Below, one piece after another: positions 23,690-32,266 of a stretch of DNA of 64,000 bases. The stretch spans positions 1 through 64,000 of the IMG/VR virus record IMGVR_UViG_3300020172_005639. One strand, written 5' to 3'. The notes beneath the pieces are model-generated. The model saw nothing but the letters and a program-made list of their open reading frames with translations. It was not told the origin of the DNA and made no database searches. Origin of the DNA: a virus. The stretch's first letter is position 1. The number at the start of each line of letters is the position of its first letter. The translations under genes and the position numbers were made by a program.

Positions 23690-24907
23690 ATGGCCAAGAA
23701 AAAGAACGAGGGTGTTGATGACGGTTTCTTTGAGTCGCTTGCAGAGGAAACTGGTGGCGCTGTCTTAAATAGCATCGACAGCGTTAAGTACTTCGTCGAC
23801 ACCGGTTCGTTAGCACTCAACTACATATGCTCGGGGCAGTTCATTACGGGCGGTATTCCCGGCGGCAAGCTCACCGAAATCTATGGGCCTAACAGCAGTT
23901 CCAAGTCCCTTTTCGGCGCAAACATCTTGTTTGGTGCGCAGAAGATGAAGGGCGTCCCCGTGCTGATGGACTGTGAGAACAGCGCGAACAAAGAGTTCAT
24001 CCAGATGGCGTCGCACTGCAACCTCAAGAGGATTCTCCGGTACACCCCGGAAACGCTTGAGGAAGTCTTCGCCAAGATGTACAAGGTTTGCGAGAAGGTT
24101 CGGGAAAAAACTAGCAACGACGTCCCGATCGTTATCGTGTACGACTCCATCGGCGTGTCCCCGTCAGCCAGAGAGCTGCGTGAGGTCGCTTTGCCCGAGG
24201 GCTACACCAAGACGCAGTTCAAGGCGATCGTGGGTTCCAACGAGCAGCCTGGCGAGCGAGCCAAAATTTGCTCCCGTGAGCTCAGGAAACTCAACACGGT
24301 CATGGAGCGGCACAATGCGACCGTGGTAATCCTCAACCAGACGAGGGACAAGATCGGAACCTACGTGCCAACCAAAACTACTGCTGGGGGAGGAAACGCT
24401 CTACCGTTCTATGCGTCCTGCCGGTTGGAAACCAAGACGCAACTGAAGATAGAGAAGAAGATCAGCGGTACCAAGAAGAAGATTCTCGGCATCAACGTAA
24501 AGTTGAAGAACGTCAAGAACAAGACCCACAGGCCGTTTGTGGAGTCGGAAAACGTTCAGCTGCTATTCGACAAGGGAATCAACCCCATTTCGGGGCTTCT
24601 TAGCTGCTTGCTCGATGACGAAAGGGTGGAGGCGGCGAAGGGCGCAGGAAGCTATCTCGTTCGACCAGAGTTCAGTAACGGCGAGGAGGTCAAGTTTCGT
24701 GCTAGCCTTGAGCGGAACGACATCCCAATTGAGGTGCTTCTGAAGTGTCCTGCACTCATAGATGCTTCGTCCAGGGAACAAGTTGAGGCATATCTGGAGC
24801 CTTACAAGGAGGCTTTGAGCAGCAGGGCAGAGGATGCCACCGATGTTGAGCTAAACTCTGTTTCCGATGCGGACGACGAGGGCATAGACGAGGAACTTGA
24901 GGGCTAG
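23690..24907 (+). CDS. uvsX: RecA-like recombinase UvsX
   Basis: 405 residues, start after GGAGAG. The P-loop GPNSSSKS (66-73) is of T4 UvsX type (T4: GPSKSFKS) rather than the RecA GPESSGKT form. IVIVYDSIG is Walker B, VVILNQTRDKIG the L2-proximal strand, and TTAGGGNALPFYASCRLE the conserved core segment. It forms filaments on ssDNA for strand exchange and recombination-dependent replication, with gp32 (22616) and perhaps the UvsY-like protein (15343). The C-terminus is acidic. The stop interlocks with that of the convergent gene in CTAG. Confidence 0.93.
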   Translation: MAKKKNEGVDDGFFESLAEETGGAVLNSIDSVKYFVDTGSLALNYICSGQFITGGIPGGKLTEIYGPNSSSKSLFGANILFGAQKMKGVPVLMDCENSANKEFIQMASHCNLKRILRYTPETLEEVFAKMYKVCEKVREKTSNDVPIVIVYDSIGVSPSARELREVALPEGYTKTQFKAIVGSNEQPGERAKICSRELRKLNTVMERHNATVVILNQTRDKIGTYVPTKTTAGGGNALPFYASCRLETKTQLKIEKKISGTKKKILGINVKLKNVKNKTHRPFVESENVQLLFDKGINPISGLLSCLLDDERVEAAKGAGSYLVRPEFSNGEEVKFRASLERNDIPIEVLLKCPALIDASSREQVEAYLEPYKEALSSRAEDATDVELNSVSDADDEGIDEELEG

Positions 24908-25956
24908 TCCAGTCTTTCTATGTAGACTTGATTCGTCATCCAGACGCCGTCTTCGACCTTGTTGAAGACGGCGAACTTCTTTTCTGGGTTCGGCGTGTAT
25001 ACCACAAGTTCCTCGTCGCGCATGCTCCAGACGCCAACGACCTCGCCCTCTTTCCTGCGATGGTATGCGGGGTAGTAGTTCTGGATGCCTTTCTTTGAGT
25101 TAAACCAGAAAATTCGCCGCTGTTTGTTCCTCTGCCCCATTACGAACAGCTTGTTGTCGATGTCAGGGGACGGCCTGCGATCCAGCTCATCCAGCCACTT
25201 GATCGCCTCGGGGGTGCGGTCATGGCATATCCAGTGTACATGGTTGAAGACACCGCCGAAGATGCTCTGGTTGAAGAATTGCGGCTCGTGCGTAAGGAAG
25301 AACGCCTCATGGGGGTGAACCTTGTTCATCTTTAGCATGTGGCATAGGCTGTGGTCCCCATAGCCTCCGCTGATCTTGATGCGCTTCTCAAGGTATTCTC
25401 TCGCCACGCTGCTCTCGCAGACCCTTGCTATGGCTTTGTTTGAGGTCACGCTCACCTCTTGCTCGTGCGGTGGACTGACGCTGCCACGCCTGCAGTGGCA
25501 GTTGATATACCACCAGTCATAGCCCATGTTGTCGAGTATGTGTTCGTCAATATCGGACCCATCCCAGTTCAGCTTGCTCGTGATGTGGTACTCGCGTTCT
25601 GGATCGTAGCCACGCTGGAGGTTTTCGCGCAGTCCTTCAAGGTCTGTGATGCTGTCCTCGTCGATCCTCAAGTACCAGTCTGCCTTGTTTGGTTGAATGA
25701 TCTCTAGGTAGTAGTGGTATATTCTCTGCGCCACGTTGTGGTATGGCGTGTTGATATGCGTCACGTCGAAGTTGGATGGCCATCCATCGGCAGAATCCTC
25801 CCGCTTGTTATTGGTGGAGGCTAGCAAGAATAGCTTAATGCGGAATTTTTCGTGATTTTGCAAGCCGTGGCGCTTGAAGTCGTCAATCCTCTTTTTGATC
25901 TTCCGAATGTCAGTGTCCACCGGAAGAGCTATCTCAAAATGATATTTATCTTGCAT
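24904..25956 (-). CDS. Putative glycosyltransferase, GT-A-like
   Basis: 350 residues; AGGAG precedes the ATG. After an N-terminal domain (RIKLFLLASTNN) comes ADWYLRIDEDSITDLEGL near residue 95, where D-x-D (DED) fits a metal-binding GT-A motif like those of the GT31 and related families, and GYGDHSLCHMLKMNKVHPHE further on. The C-terminal 100 residues are aromatic-rich and unrecognised. Family uncertain; a glycosyltransferase is the best guess given the many in the window. Confidence 0.5.
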   Translation of the reverse strand: MQDKYHFEIALPVDTDIRKIKKRIDDFKRHGLQNHEKFRIKLFLLASTNNKREDSADGWPSNFDVTHINTPYHNVAQRIYHYYLEIIQPNKADWYLRIDEDSITDLEGLRENLQRGYDPEREYHITSKLNWDGSDIDEHILDNMGYDWWYINCHCRRGSVSPPHEQEVSVTSNKAIARVCESSVAREYLEKRIKISGGYGDHSLCHMLKMNKVHPHEAFFLTHEPQFFNQSIFGGVFNHVHWICHDRTPEAIKWLDELDRRPSPDIDNKLFVMGQRNKQRRIFWFNSKKGIQNYYPAYHRRKEGEVVGVWSMRDEELVVYTPNPEKKFAVFNKVEDGVWMTNQVYIERLD

Positions 25957-25970
25957 GTTCTCCTAGTGGT

Positions 25971-26435
25971 TTATCTGAATTTGTAACTAGCATCTATGCA
26001 ATAGACGCCTGGCTTTATGGCGGCCACGGTCTTTCCTGCAGATGCAAGCGAAGTCCGCAGACTATTTATGCAGAGCCTAACTGAGGTCAAGGGCATTTTG
26101 ATTTTGTCGGCGAACTTTTTCAGGTCCACTTGCTTTCCTGACAATAGAAGCTTCTCAAGAGTCCTTGCAGTCTTGTCCAATGCCCTTTTTTGTTGCTTGG
26201 AGTCAAGGTATGGGTCAGCGCAGACTATGTCGTAGCTAAATCCTTCTGGTTCAGTATGAGGGTCGCATATCACCTCGGCCAGCCTATCTAGCGACAGTAG
26301 CTTCCCTCTCCCGTTTGCCTCGACGAGCCTGATGGTCGCGCCGAATCGCTGGTAAAACTCTGAAAGAGCTTTGAGGTTCTTTTTCGAGGTGAGGAATTTG
26401 CGTTTATCAACGGTTTCGACTAGCAGACATATCAT
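25971..26435 (-). CDS. Hypothetical protein (154 aa)
   Basis: Starts after GGGG on the minus strand. An N-terminal alpha/beta segment (MICLLVETVDKRKFLTSKKN) is followed by a helical C-terminal half with a winged-helix-like look (VDLKKFADKIKMPLTSVRLC). No family recognised. It lies 14 bp upstream of the putative glycosyltransferase on the same strand, so they may share a transcript. Confidence 0.55.
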   Translation of the reverse strand: MICLLVETVDKRKFLTSKKNLKALSEFYQRFGATIRLVEANGRGKLLSLDRLAEVICDPHTEPEGFSYDIVCADPYLDSKQQKRALDKTARTLEKLLLSGKQVDLKKFADKIKMPLTSVRLCINSLRTSLASAGKTVAAIKPGVYCIDASYKFR

Positions 26436-26482
26436 GGCTTATCCCCTCGCAAGTGAATTATAAGCGCAGTTTGATGGCTGCC

Positions 26483-26490
26483 TATATAAT
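26483..26490 (+). promoter_or_regulatory. TATATAAT late-type promoter element
   Basis: TATATAAT lies 19 bp before the amidoligase start, with a GGAGG ribosome-binding site in between. Confidence 0.45.
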
Positions 26491-26509
26491 TTAACCTGTG
26501 GAGGCCCAG

Positions 26510-27520
26510 ATGGACGGCTATCGAGAGCGATTGAGCCTAGACATCAAGAGGCGTTTCGGCGCCGAGATCGAACTGAACGCGTTCGACGATGCCAGCAGAC
26601 CTTTGGATGGGTCGCTGCCGGATGGCATTCATGAGGCTGCTGACGTCGTGCGTTTGGCGAGTAGAAAGCCCGTCCACATTCATAAGTGGGCTTATGACCA
26701 CAACAATGTGTCTTGGGTAGTGAAACCCGACAGCAGCTGCGGCATGGAGATCTGCTCCCCTGTCCTCAAGGGTTGGCTGGGCCTAATGGAGCTTTGCAGG
26801 GTTGTGGAGTCCCTCGGTAAAGACCAGAGAATCAGGTCAGATGGCCGCTGCTCCTTCCATGTCCACGTGGATGTTTCTGATCTTGGCGACCGTGAGTTGG
26901 CGACAATACTCACATGGTGGGTTAAGTGCGAGCCCGTCTTTCTGGACAGCGTGCCCTTCTCAAGGAAGAGGAATCAGTATTGCCAGCTTCTCGCCCAGAG
27001 CGAGGCTTTTGAGAGGCTCGAGGATGGGTTCATGCCCCAGGACGGCCTCATCAGGAAGCTGGGGCTTGTCAAATACTACACGATCAACACATACCACTAC
27101 TTCAACGGCAAGAGAAAAACGATTGAGTTCAGAATCATGGACTCCGAGTGTTGCCTCGACCCCTACATATGCAAGAACTGGATAAGGCTAGTGCTCTTCT
27201 TCATGGAGAGGGCACTTCAGGCAGGCATGCCCAATCCGTACCGCCTCGGTGACAGGTGGTCTGGCTACTGCTGGCTCGACCCGAAGGACGTTTTCGAGTT
27301 TCTAGGCCTGACAAGCCACTACGACCTTTCGCCTGGGCTTTTTCAGGTCAAGGACTGGTTCTTGGACAGGCTGCACGACAACTGCGACGACGGTGAAGAT
27401 GATAGCCTATTCGGAGTCAAGGCAAGAAAGCCCTCTGTCAGGCAGATACTTGAGATTGTCGCTTGCAGGGGCGAGGAGCGGGTTGACAGAAGCGTGTACG
27501 GCGAAACCTATAGGACTTGA
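26510..27520 (+). CDS. Putative amidoligase (ATP-grasp-like, PF12224 type)
   Basis: 336 residues from the ATG at 26510, chosen because GGAGG lies 5 bases upstream. Hallmarks of the phage and bacterial amidoligase group are visible: FGAEIELN near residue 17, SSCGMEICSPVL near 75, CSFHVHVD near 113, and KTIEFRIMDSE near 205. These proteins are predicted to form peptide-like bonds, often beside a glutamine amidotransferase, in cell-wall or peptide-tag modification; no amidotransferase was recognised here. It has its own late-type promoter. The target is unknown. Confidence 0.75.
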   Translation: MDGYRERLSLDIKRRFGAEIELNAFDDASRPLDGSLPDGIHEAADVVRLASRKPVHIHKWAYDHNNVSWVVKPDSSCGMEICSPVLKGWLGLMELCRVVESLGKDQRIRSDGRCSFHVHVDVSDLGDRELATILTWWVKCEPVFLDSVPFSRKRNQYCQLLAQSEAFERLEDGFMPQDGLIRKLGLVKYYTINTYHYFNGKRKTIEFRIMDSECCLDPYICKNWIRLVLFFMERALQAGMPNPYRLGDRWSGYCWLDPKDVFEFLGLTSHYDLSPGLFQVKDWFLDRLHDNCDDGEDDSLFGVKARKPSVRQILEIVACRGEERVDRSVYGETYRT

Positions 27521-27526
27521 GCCAAT

Positions 27527-27991
27527 ATGGGCACATACAGGCCTGAAAAACTCGACCAGATTGTTAGAGGCATGAAGGCTCTCGGCGAGGTCCTTGTTCC
27601 ATTTAACTTCCCCTTGGCCCCCCTTACCACGGAGGATGACTTGGGTCTTTTTAAGGCGCGAGAGGCCATGGTTGACGGCTACAAGCTGTACATTCACTAC
27701 CAGAAGTCCGACTATTCCATTTATTTCATAGAAACCCTTCAGATACACAATACCGCTTCGCCATTTCTGCCATTCGGACTTATCTGCAAGCTCGGCAAAA
27801 GGTTTTTGGGAAACAGTCACTTGTCTCTCGTCGAGATGTTTCGGGATAACAGGAAGATATACCTCTGGTCGCTTTGCACGGATAAGCAGGGCAACTCTCT
27901 TGCGCTGCCCAACAACCCGCAAGTTGAGGAGTGCGTGTACGAGGGCTTTCACTACTCCTACCTTCAGCCCAATCAGGTTGATTTCTTCTAA
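27527..27991 (+). CDS. Hypothetical protein (154 aa), partner of the amidoligase gene
   Basis: Starts 7 bp after the amidoligase stop. Mixed alpha/beta with a Tyr-rich strand pair (YKLYIHYQKSDYSIYFIETL) and ending QPNQVDFF. No known motif. The tight spacing suggests co-translation and perhaps a joint function with the amidoligase. Confidence 0.55.
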   Translation: MGTYRPEKLDQIVRGMKALGEVLVPFNFPLAPLTTEDDLGLFKAREAMVDGYKLYIHYQKSDYSIYFIETLQIHNTASPFLPFGLICKLGKRFLGNSHLSLVEMFRDNRKIYLWSLCTDKQGNSLALPNNPQVEECVYEGFHYSYLQPNQVDFF

Positions 27992-28035
27992 AGGGCTTGC
28001 CAATACCAACATTTCAAGAACGAAAGGAATCGGTT

Positions 28036-28248
28036 TTGATAACTTTCGTTCTACTGAACCATGGCTTCAGCGTAAATGTCGGTGTAAATGTCGGTGTAAA
28101 TGTCGGTGTAAATGTCGGTGTAAATGGTCTTCATGCCTACATTCAGGCCGCTGATCGAGCTGCGTATCGGGACGTATTCCGCCGCCTCTCAGAAGCAATA
28201 GAGCCCAGGTTGGGTATATACAGCGTAGGTCGCACGACCCAACCTTGA
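28036..28248 (+). CDS. Possible small protein with VNVG repeats (70 aa)
   Basis: An open frame from a TTG that follows AAAGGAA at a proper 6-base distance. A hydrophobic start (MITFVLLNHGFS) leads into four VNVG-type repeats encoded by a 12-bp tandem repeat, then a helical C-terminus (AADRAAYRDVFRRLSEAIE). The frame fills the gap between two packed genes, which supports it; a non-ATG start and the repeat argue for caution. Unknown function. Confidence 0.4.
   Translation: MITFVLLNHGFSVNVGVNVGVNVGVNVGVNGLHAYIQAADRAAYRDVFRRLSEAIEPRLGIYSVGRTTQP
28072..28126 (+). repeat. 12-bp tandem repeat, 4.6 copies
   Basis: GTAAATGTCGGT is repeated four times without error plus a partial fifth unit (GTAAATG). 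In the frame of the possible 70-aa protein it encodes Val-Asn-Val-Gly. The identical units point to recent expansion. It could instead be an iteron-like binding array, but that is speculative. Confidence 0.85.
28207..28245. repeat. Inverted repeat with TATATA in the loop
   Basis: AGGTTGGGT (28207-28215) and ACCCAACCT (28237-28245) form a perfect 9-bp inverted repeat around a 21-base loop. The TATATA at 28215-28220 begins at the edge of the left arm, 42 bp before the ATG at 28263. It could be an operator over a late-type promoter or an RNA hairpin in the leader. Confidence 0.55.
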
Positions 28249-28262
28249 TGAGGGTTCCAGAA

Positions 28263-28562
28263 ATGAAAAAGAACAAGATACAAAGCCTCGTTATAGAACA
28301 CCTCCTAAAACACGGACAGCTAGAAATACTTCTTCCCGACGGAGTGAAACTGGAGATCGGGATGACGCAGGAGAGTACGAACGGGACCATCATCAAGCGC
28401 GACGATTACTGCTGGGTCATTGCGTCCAGGGAGGGTCGAGCAACAAGCCTGGACGCGTATAACATGGGCCTGAGGTTCTCGGCAGAGGACAAAACTCTGG
28501 TGCTTGAAGACGACTTTGTGGACAGCAACGGCGAGCATGTCCGGAGAGTCGACGTGGTTTAG
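28263..28562 (+). CDS. Hypothetical protein (99 aa)
   Basis: The ATG follows GAGGG. The protein has a helical N-terminus (MKKNKIQSLVIEHLLKHGQL) and a beta-rich rest including CWVIASREGRATSL. No family recognised. Its stop interlocks with that of the convergent gene in TTAG, the same arrangement as three other gene pairs here. Confidence 0.6.
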   Translation: MKKNKIQSLVIEHLLKHGQLEILLPDGVKLEIGMTQESTNGTIIKRDDYCWVIASREGRATSLDAYNMGLRFSAEDKTLVLEDDFVDSNGEHVRRVDVV

Positions 28563-28888
28563 AAGGCATGGAGCATGCCAGCGACCCTTGTGACAGTCAG
28601 GCGCCCACGCTCAAGGCACGCCTCCAGCGTGGCCTCGGCGTAGCCTTGGCTTATCGGGGCAGACAGCTCAAACCATATCAGAAAGCCAGCTTGCGTTAGG
28701 CAGAACCTTGATACGGTGAGCTTGGTTCCTTGGTTTGTTATATGCCCCTCATTTATAATTGCCAACTGGTTAGCGCCTGCGCGCAGGGCTTGGATCAGCA
28801 GGTCCAGAACGGATTTGCAATCCATGAATTTCGTCCAGTGGGCGACAAGAAGCCCCTCGAGCTTCTGTTCGTCGAATACTTTGTCCAT
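28559..28888 (-). CDS. Hypothetical protein (109 aa)
   Basis: Start taken at the ATG at 28888, with AAGGG upstream; a TTG at 28912 is also in frame. A helical N-terminus (MDKVFDEQKLEGLLVAHWTK) is followed by a strand-rich part (FCLTQAGFLIWFELSAPIS). Unknown family. Confidence 0.5.
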   Translation of the reverse strand: MDKVFDEQKLEGLLVAHWTKFMDCKSVLDLLIQALRAGANQLAIINEGHITNQGTKLTVSRFCLTQAGFLIWFELSAPISQGYAEATLEACLERGRLTVTRVAGMLHAF

Positions 28889-28911
28889 GTGCGAGCCCTT
28901 GGGGGTCTTCA

Positions 28912-29181
28912 ATGAAAAAAACAGGATTCTTTCTTAAAGAGTATTGCCAGAAGCTATCGGACGAGCATGTCAGGTTTTTGTATGGCCGACTTTCCCAAAG
29001 GCTAGGGGGCGACCTCGCTGAGGCGGTGACCTTCCTGTCACAGTTCAGGGACATCGACCGATGGCTCAGCGTCGCTGAGGATTCGGATGAGTTCTATGAT
29101 GCAGTCGACCAAGTCCACCTCGCAGTTGAGAAGGAGCACGAGCGTAGGCTTAAGTATTCCGAGTGTTCGCCCCGTCACTAA
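28912..29181 (+). CDS. Hypothetical protein (89 aa)
   Basis: Small helical, charged protein starting MKKTGFFLKEYCQKLSDEHV, followed directly by an intrinsic terminator. GGGGGT lies about 8 bases upstream of the ATG. No recognised motif. Confidence 0.55.
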   Translation: MKKTGFFLKEYCQKLSDEHVRFLYGRLSQRLGGDLAEAVTFLSQFRDIDRWLSVAEDSDEFYDAVDQVHLAVEKEHERRLKYSECSPRH

Positions 29182-29204
29182 TTGGCGAAACGACCCGAAG
29201 TCTA

Positions 29205-29239
29205 GAGGCCCCAGCGAAAGCCCGGGGCCTCCGGCTTTT
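29205..29239 (+). terminator. Rho-independent terminator
   Basis: GAGGCCCC (29205-29212) pairs with GGGGCCTC (29224-29231); CGGC and a run of five T follow. It separates the 28912 gene from the helicase. Confidence 0.85.
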
Positions 29240-29289
29240 TGTGGTAGAATATCGGTGGGCCAAAGCCGAATATAAGGCAAGGAGAGAAA

Positions 29290-31311
29290 ATGCCACCCAT
29301 CAACAAAGTCGGCGACCAAAAGGTCTGCGTAGCCACTTCAGACTACCCCCACGCCAAATGGGGTTTTGAGCTTTTCAACCCTGTGCAGAGCAGAGTCATG
29401 GACTTCTACAACGAGGACTGCAACTCGTTGATCGCAGCCAGCACCAGCGCAGGCAAGACGGTGGTAGCCGAGATGTTCTTGGCCGATGAGGTCAGGCGCC
29501 GGGGAGGCAAGGGAATGTTCCTCGCTCCGCTACGCGCCCTCGCAAGGGAAAAGTCCGAGGACTGGAAGTCCAAGAGCCACCACTTCGGCGACCTAAAGGT
29601 CAGCATCTGCACGGGCGACTTTAGGCTCACCAAGGACAGGACTGCCGAGCTCAACGACGCCGACCTAATCATCATGACCTCTGAGATGCTCTCGCACAGG
29701 AGCAGGAGCCATGGCAGCGAGCAGAGCTCCTTCTTGAAGGAGGTGGGCACATTGGTGGTCGATGAAAGCCACCTCCTTACCGTTCCTGGCAGGGGCGATC
29801 ACTTGGAGGTCGGCCTTATGACGTTCACTCGCTTGCAGCCGGGGGCGAGGCTCATCCTTCTTTCGGCAACCATGCCCAACGTGGACCAGATAGCAGAATG
29901 GGTTTCATATTCGCTGAACGGCAAAAAGACCTTCGTTCTTGAGTCCAAGTACAGGCCCGTCCCTCTGACCACGCACTACGAGCACTACGCCGACGATCTC
30001 AAGCGCTACGACCTTCTGGAGACGGAGAAGATCAACAAGGCGATGGACATCGTTGAATACTACCCCGAGGACAAGTTCCTGATATTCGCCCACACCAAGC
30101 GCACGGGCGACATGATGAAGAGGGAGCTTCAGTCGGCTGGCATACAGTGCGAGTTCCACAACGCCGATCTCGACTCTGCGGCTAGGGCGAGGGTTGAGGA
30201 CAAGTTCAAGAAAGACCCTGCGTTTCGCGTCATCGTGGCCACCTCCACGCTCGCCTGGGGCCTCAACATGCCTGCGAGGCGCGTCATCATCCTCGGCGTG
30301 CACAGGGGCGTCGAGGAGGTGGAGTCCCACGACATCATCCAGATGGTCGGCAGGAGCGGCAGGTACGGCATCGACCCGATGGGGGACGCGTACATCCTCG
30401 TGCCGGAGAGCAAAGTCCACGAGTACAAGCAGAAATACAGCCAGAGCAGGAAGATTCAGTCGCAATTGCTGTCCATTTCAGGCAGCCACCACAAGACACT
30501 TGCCTTCCACTTGGTCAGCGCCATATTCCAAGGGGAGGTATCCACCGTTGAGGACGTCCACAAGTGGTTTGAGAGAAGCCTCGCCCACTTCCAGAGCCTC
30601 GTGTTGAACCACGACGTCGTCGACTCCACGGTCGAGCTGCTCACCAAGTGTGGTGCGATAGGCGTGGAGGACGGCAAGCTCTTCGCCCGCCCGGTCGGCA
30701 GAGTGTCGGCGATGTTCTATGTCAGCCCCTTCGACGTTTCAAGCTACTACTTCAACTTCAGGAGACTCTTCGAGGGCGGCTTCGAGGCCGACGACGTCCG
30801 TATCTCCTTCGCGCTGGCCAACATCGACTCCAATCGCACCAGCATAGTATCCAAGGCGGAGAAGGAGGAGATGGACTCCTACCTCAACAAGCTCAGGCCC
30901 GTGCTGGGGGGTTCATACGTGCCCGACGGCGTGGTCAAGGCGGGCTTCTGCTACTACGCCCTCATGAACGGGGTCAATGCCAGCGCCTGCTCATCCACGC
31001 AGAGGGGAATCCAAGCCGACTTCAACCGTGTTTCCCAGATCATCCAGACCTTGGGCAGCCTCTCCACCGCATGGTCCAGGCAGTGTTACTTCTCCACCTT
31101 GGAGACGAGGATATCCTCGGGCGCTCCAGCGCACCTGCTTGACCTTTGCAGGCTTCCGGGCATCGGCAAGGCGCGCGCCACAAAGCTTTATGACCAGGGG
31201 GTGAGGAACGTGGCTGACATTTCCGGCATGACTCCAGAAGCCCTGAGCAAGGCGGCCAACCTAAAAGTCGATGTGGCGAAGGAGTTGATTCGGGTCAGTC
31301 AGGGCCTGTAG
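29290..31311 (+). CDS. Superfamily 2 DNA helicase, Ski2/Hel308-like
   Basis: 673 residues, start after GGAGAG. SF2 motifs run in order: AASTSAGKT (I, residues 49-57), APLRALAREK (Ia), MTSEML, VVDESHLL (II, DESH), LSATMPN (III), then ATSTLAWGLNMPARRVI (V) and QMVGRSGRYG (VI). A C-terminal helix-hairpin-helix, LCRLPGIGKARATKLYDQG, near residue 620 is typical of Hel308 and its archaeal/eukaryal kin, which unwind lagging strands at stalled forks. Phages more often carry UvsW or Dda. It has its own leader between a terminator and the start, and 13 bp overlap with the convergent gene. Confidence 0.9.
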   Translation: MPPINKVGDQKVCVATSDYPHAKWGFELFNPVQSRVMDFYNEDCNSLIAASTSAGKTVVAEMFLADEVRRRGGKGMFLAPLRALAREKSEDWKSKSHHFGDLKVSICTGDFRLTKDRTAELNDADLIIMTSEMLSHRSRSHGSEQSSFLKEVGTLVVDESHLLTVPGRGDHLEVGLMTFTRLQPGARLILLSATMPNVDQIAEWVSYSLNGKKTFVLESKYRPVPLTTHYEHYADDLKRYDLLETEKINKAMDIVEYYPEDKFLIFAHTKRTGDMMKRELQSAGIQCEFHNADLDSAARARVEDKFKKDPAFRVIVATSTLAWGLNMPARRVIILGVHRGVEEVESHDIIQMVGRSGRYGIDPMGDAYILVPESKVHEYKQKYSQSRKIQSQLLSISGSHHKTLAFHLVSAIFQGEVSTVEDVHKWFERSLAHFQSLVLNHDVVDSTVELLTKCGAIGVEDGKLFARPVGRVSAMFYVSPFDVSSYYFNFRRLFEGGFEADDVRISFALANIDSNRTSIVSKAEKEEMDSYLNKLRPVLGGSYVPDGVVKAGFCYYALMNGVNASACSSTQRGIQADFNRVSQIIQTLGSLSTAWSRQCYFSTLETRISSGAPAHLLDLCRLPGIGKARATKLYDQGVRNVADISGMTPEALSKAANLKVDVAKELIRVSQGL

Positions 31312-31952
31312 TGAACCTTCTTCATCCTTGAAAGTACGTTCCTCTTAAGGTTGTTTTTTAATGATCTTGCCTTGTAGGTGAGGCAGCTGTCGCATTGTGC
31401 AATTGCTGCTCCTCCGCAGTAGTCCGATTCCACGCTCGCAATCCCGTAGAGGCAGCATGGGCAGCACTCGTCCCCAAACCACACGAAGTCAACGTTGACT
31501 GTGTCGCAATCTTCCACCTCTAAGCTGTCTTCCACGCCATTCAAAGTGGCATAAATAGTTGAGCCGTAATCTGTGCAATTGACTGATTGTCTGCCGTTAG
31601 TCGTTATTGTCCCCTTTCCTACGACTATGAACTCTGTAGCTTTACCGCAAGGAGCGCTTCCAACAATTCCGCAGCCATCGAAATCCAGAATCAACTCTAT
31701 TTGATCGGTGCCGGATTGCGGGTCACAGGGATCTGCTCCTCCTGCGGAGGGGCAGTCTATTGCGTCTTCGCAGGTAACCACCAATCCTTGATTGCAAGGG
31801 TCCTCAAAAATCGCTTCGCATTCTTGGGCAGAGCCTCCGCAGTACATGTAATATTTAATTTGCTTGTACACAGGACATGGTGGGCAGCATCCGCAGTTGC
31901 ACCCGCACCAGCCTCCTGTCCCTAGGCAGAACGGGGGGTTGCAGCTTCCCAT
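31299..31952 (-). CDS. Cysteine-rich protein (217 aa, 25 Cys)
   Basis: 25 cysteines in 217 residues, eight of them in the first 26 (CGCNCGCCPPC). The middle is beta-rich with few cysteines (TEFIVVGKGTITTNGRQS), and ECCPCCLYG and QCDSC follow near the end, before a basic tail. No signal peptide is obvious. It could be a metal-binding or disulphide-locked virion surface protein. Its ATG adjoins the stop of the upstream gene, with GAGGAG as ribosome-binding site. Confidence 0.65.
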   Translation of the reverse strand: MGSCNPPFCLGTGGWCGCNCGCCPPCPVYKQIKYYMYCGGSAQECEAIFEDPCNQGLVVTCEDAIDCPSAGGADPCDPQSGTDQIELILDFDGCGIVGSAPCGKATEFIVVGKGTITTNGRQSVNCTDYGSTIYATLNGVEDSLEVEDCDTVNVDFVWFGDECCPCCLYGIASVESDYCGGAAIAQCDSCLTYKARSLKNNLKRNVLSRMKKVHYRP

Positions 31953-32222
31953 CTATCTCCTCTCCTCGCCGAAGAACCCGACCGGGTACTCCATCTTCAC
32001 CGTTCCGTTGCCTCCGGTGGGGTTCCCAGAGTCGTCCTCCACCCACCAGCGGACTTGTTGGACGGGTATATTTAGCTGATCCATGTGGCATTTGTCCCGA
32101 GGCGAAACGGGCATGTGCATCTCCTTGCCATCTATGAGCACTGCGACCTTGCACTCCCGCTTCTCGGCGTTGTACAGCAGGCAGTTCCCGCATACCTGTT
32201 CGACTGGCTTTTTACTCGCCAT
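31953..32222 (-). CDS. Small protein with Cys cluster, possible metal site (89 aa)
   Basis: Start taken at 32222, with GAGAGG 8 bases upstream; the frame is open further but runs into the divergent gene. CGNCLLYNAEKREC and a later DKC give four Cys in a C-x2-C-x10-C...C pattern, suggesting a zinc or iron-sulphur site. The C-terminus is aromatic and Gly-rich. It is followed at once by the 25-Cys gene, so the two may form a metal- or disulphide-linked pair. Confidence 0.6.
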   Translation of the reverse strand: MASKKPVEQVCGNCLLYNAEKRECKVAVLIDGKEMHMPVSPRDKCHMDQLNIPVQQVRWWVEDDSGNPTGGNGTVKMEYPVGFFGEERR

Positions 32223-32266
32223 CTTGATAACCTCTCTGGGCTTACAATGCTCTAAAGGAGTGAAGC

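Noticed and set aside
28072-28126. CRISPR-like array
   Set aside because: The 12-bp units are contiguous without spacers, so this is a simple tandem repeat.
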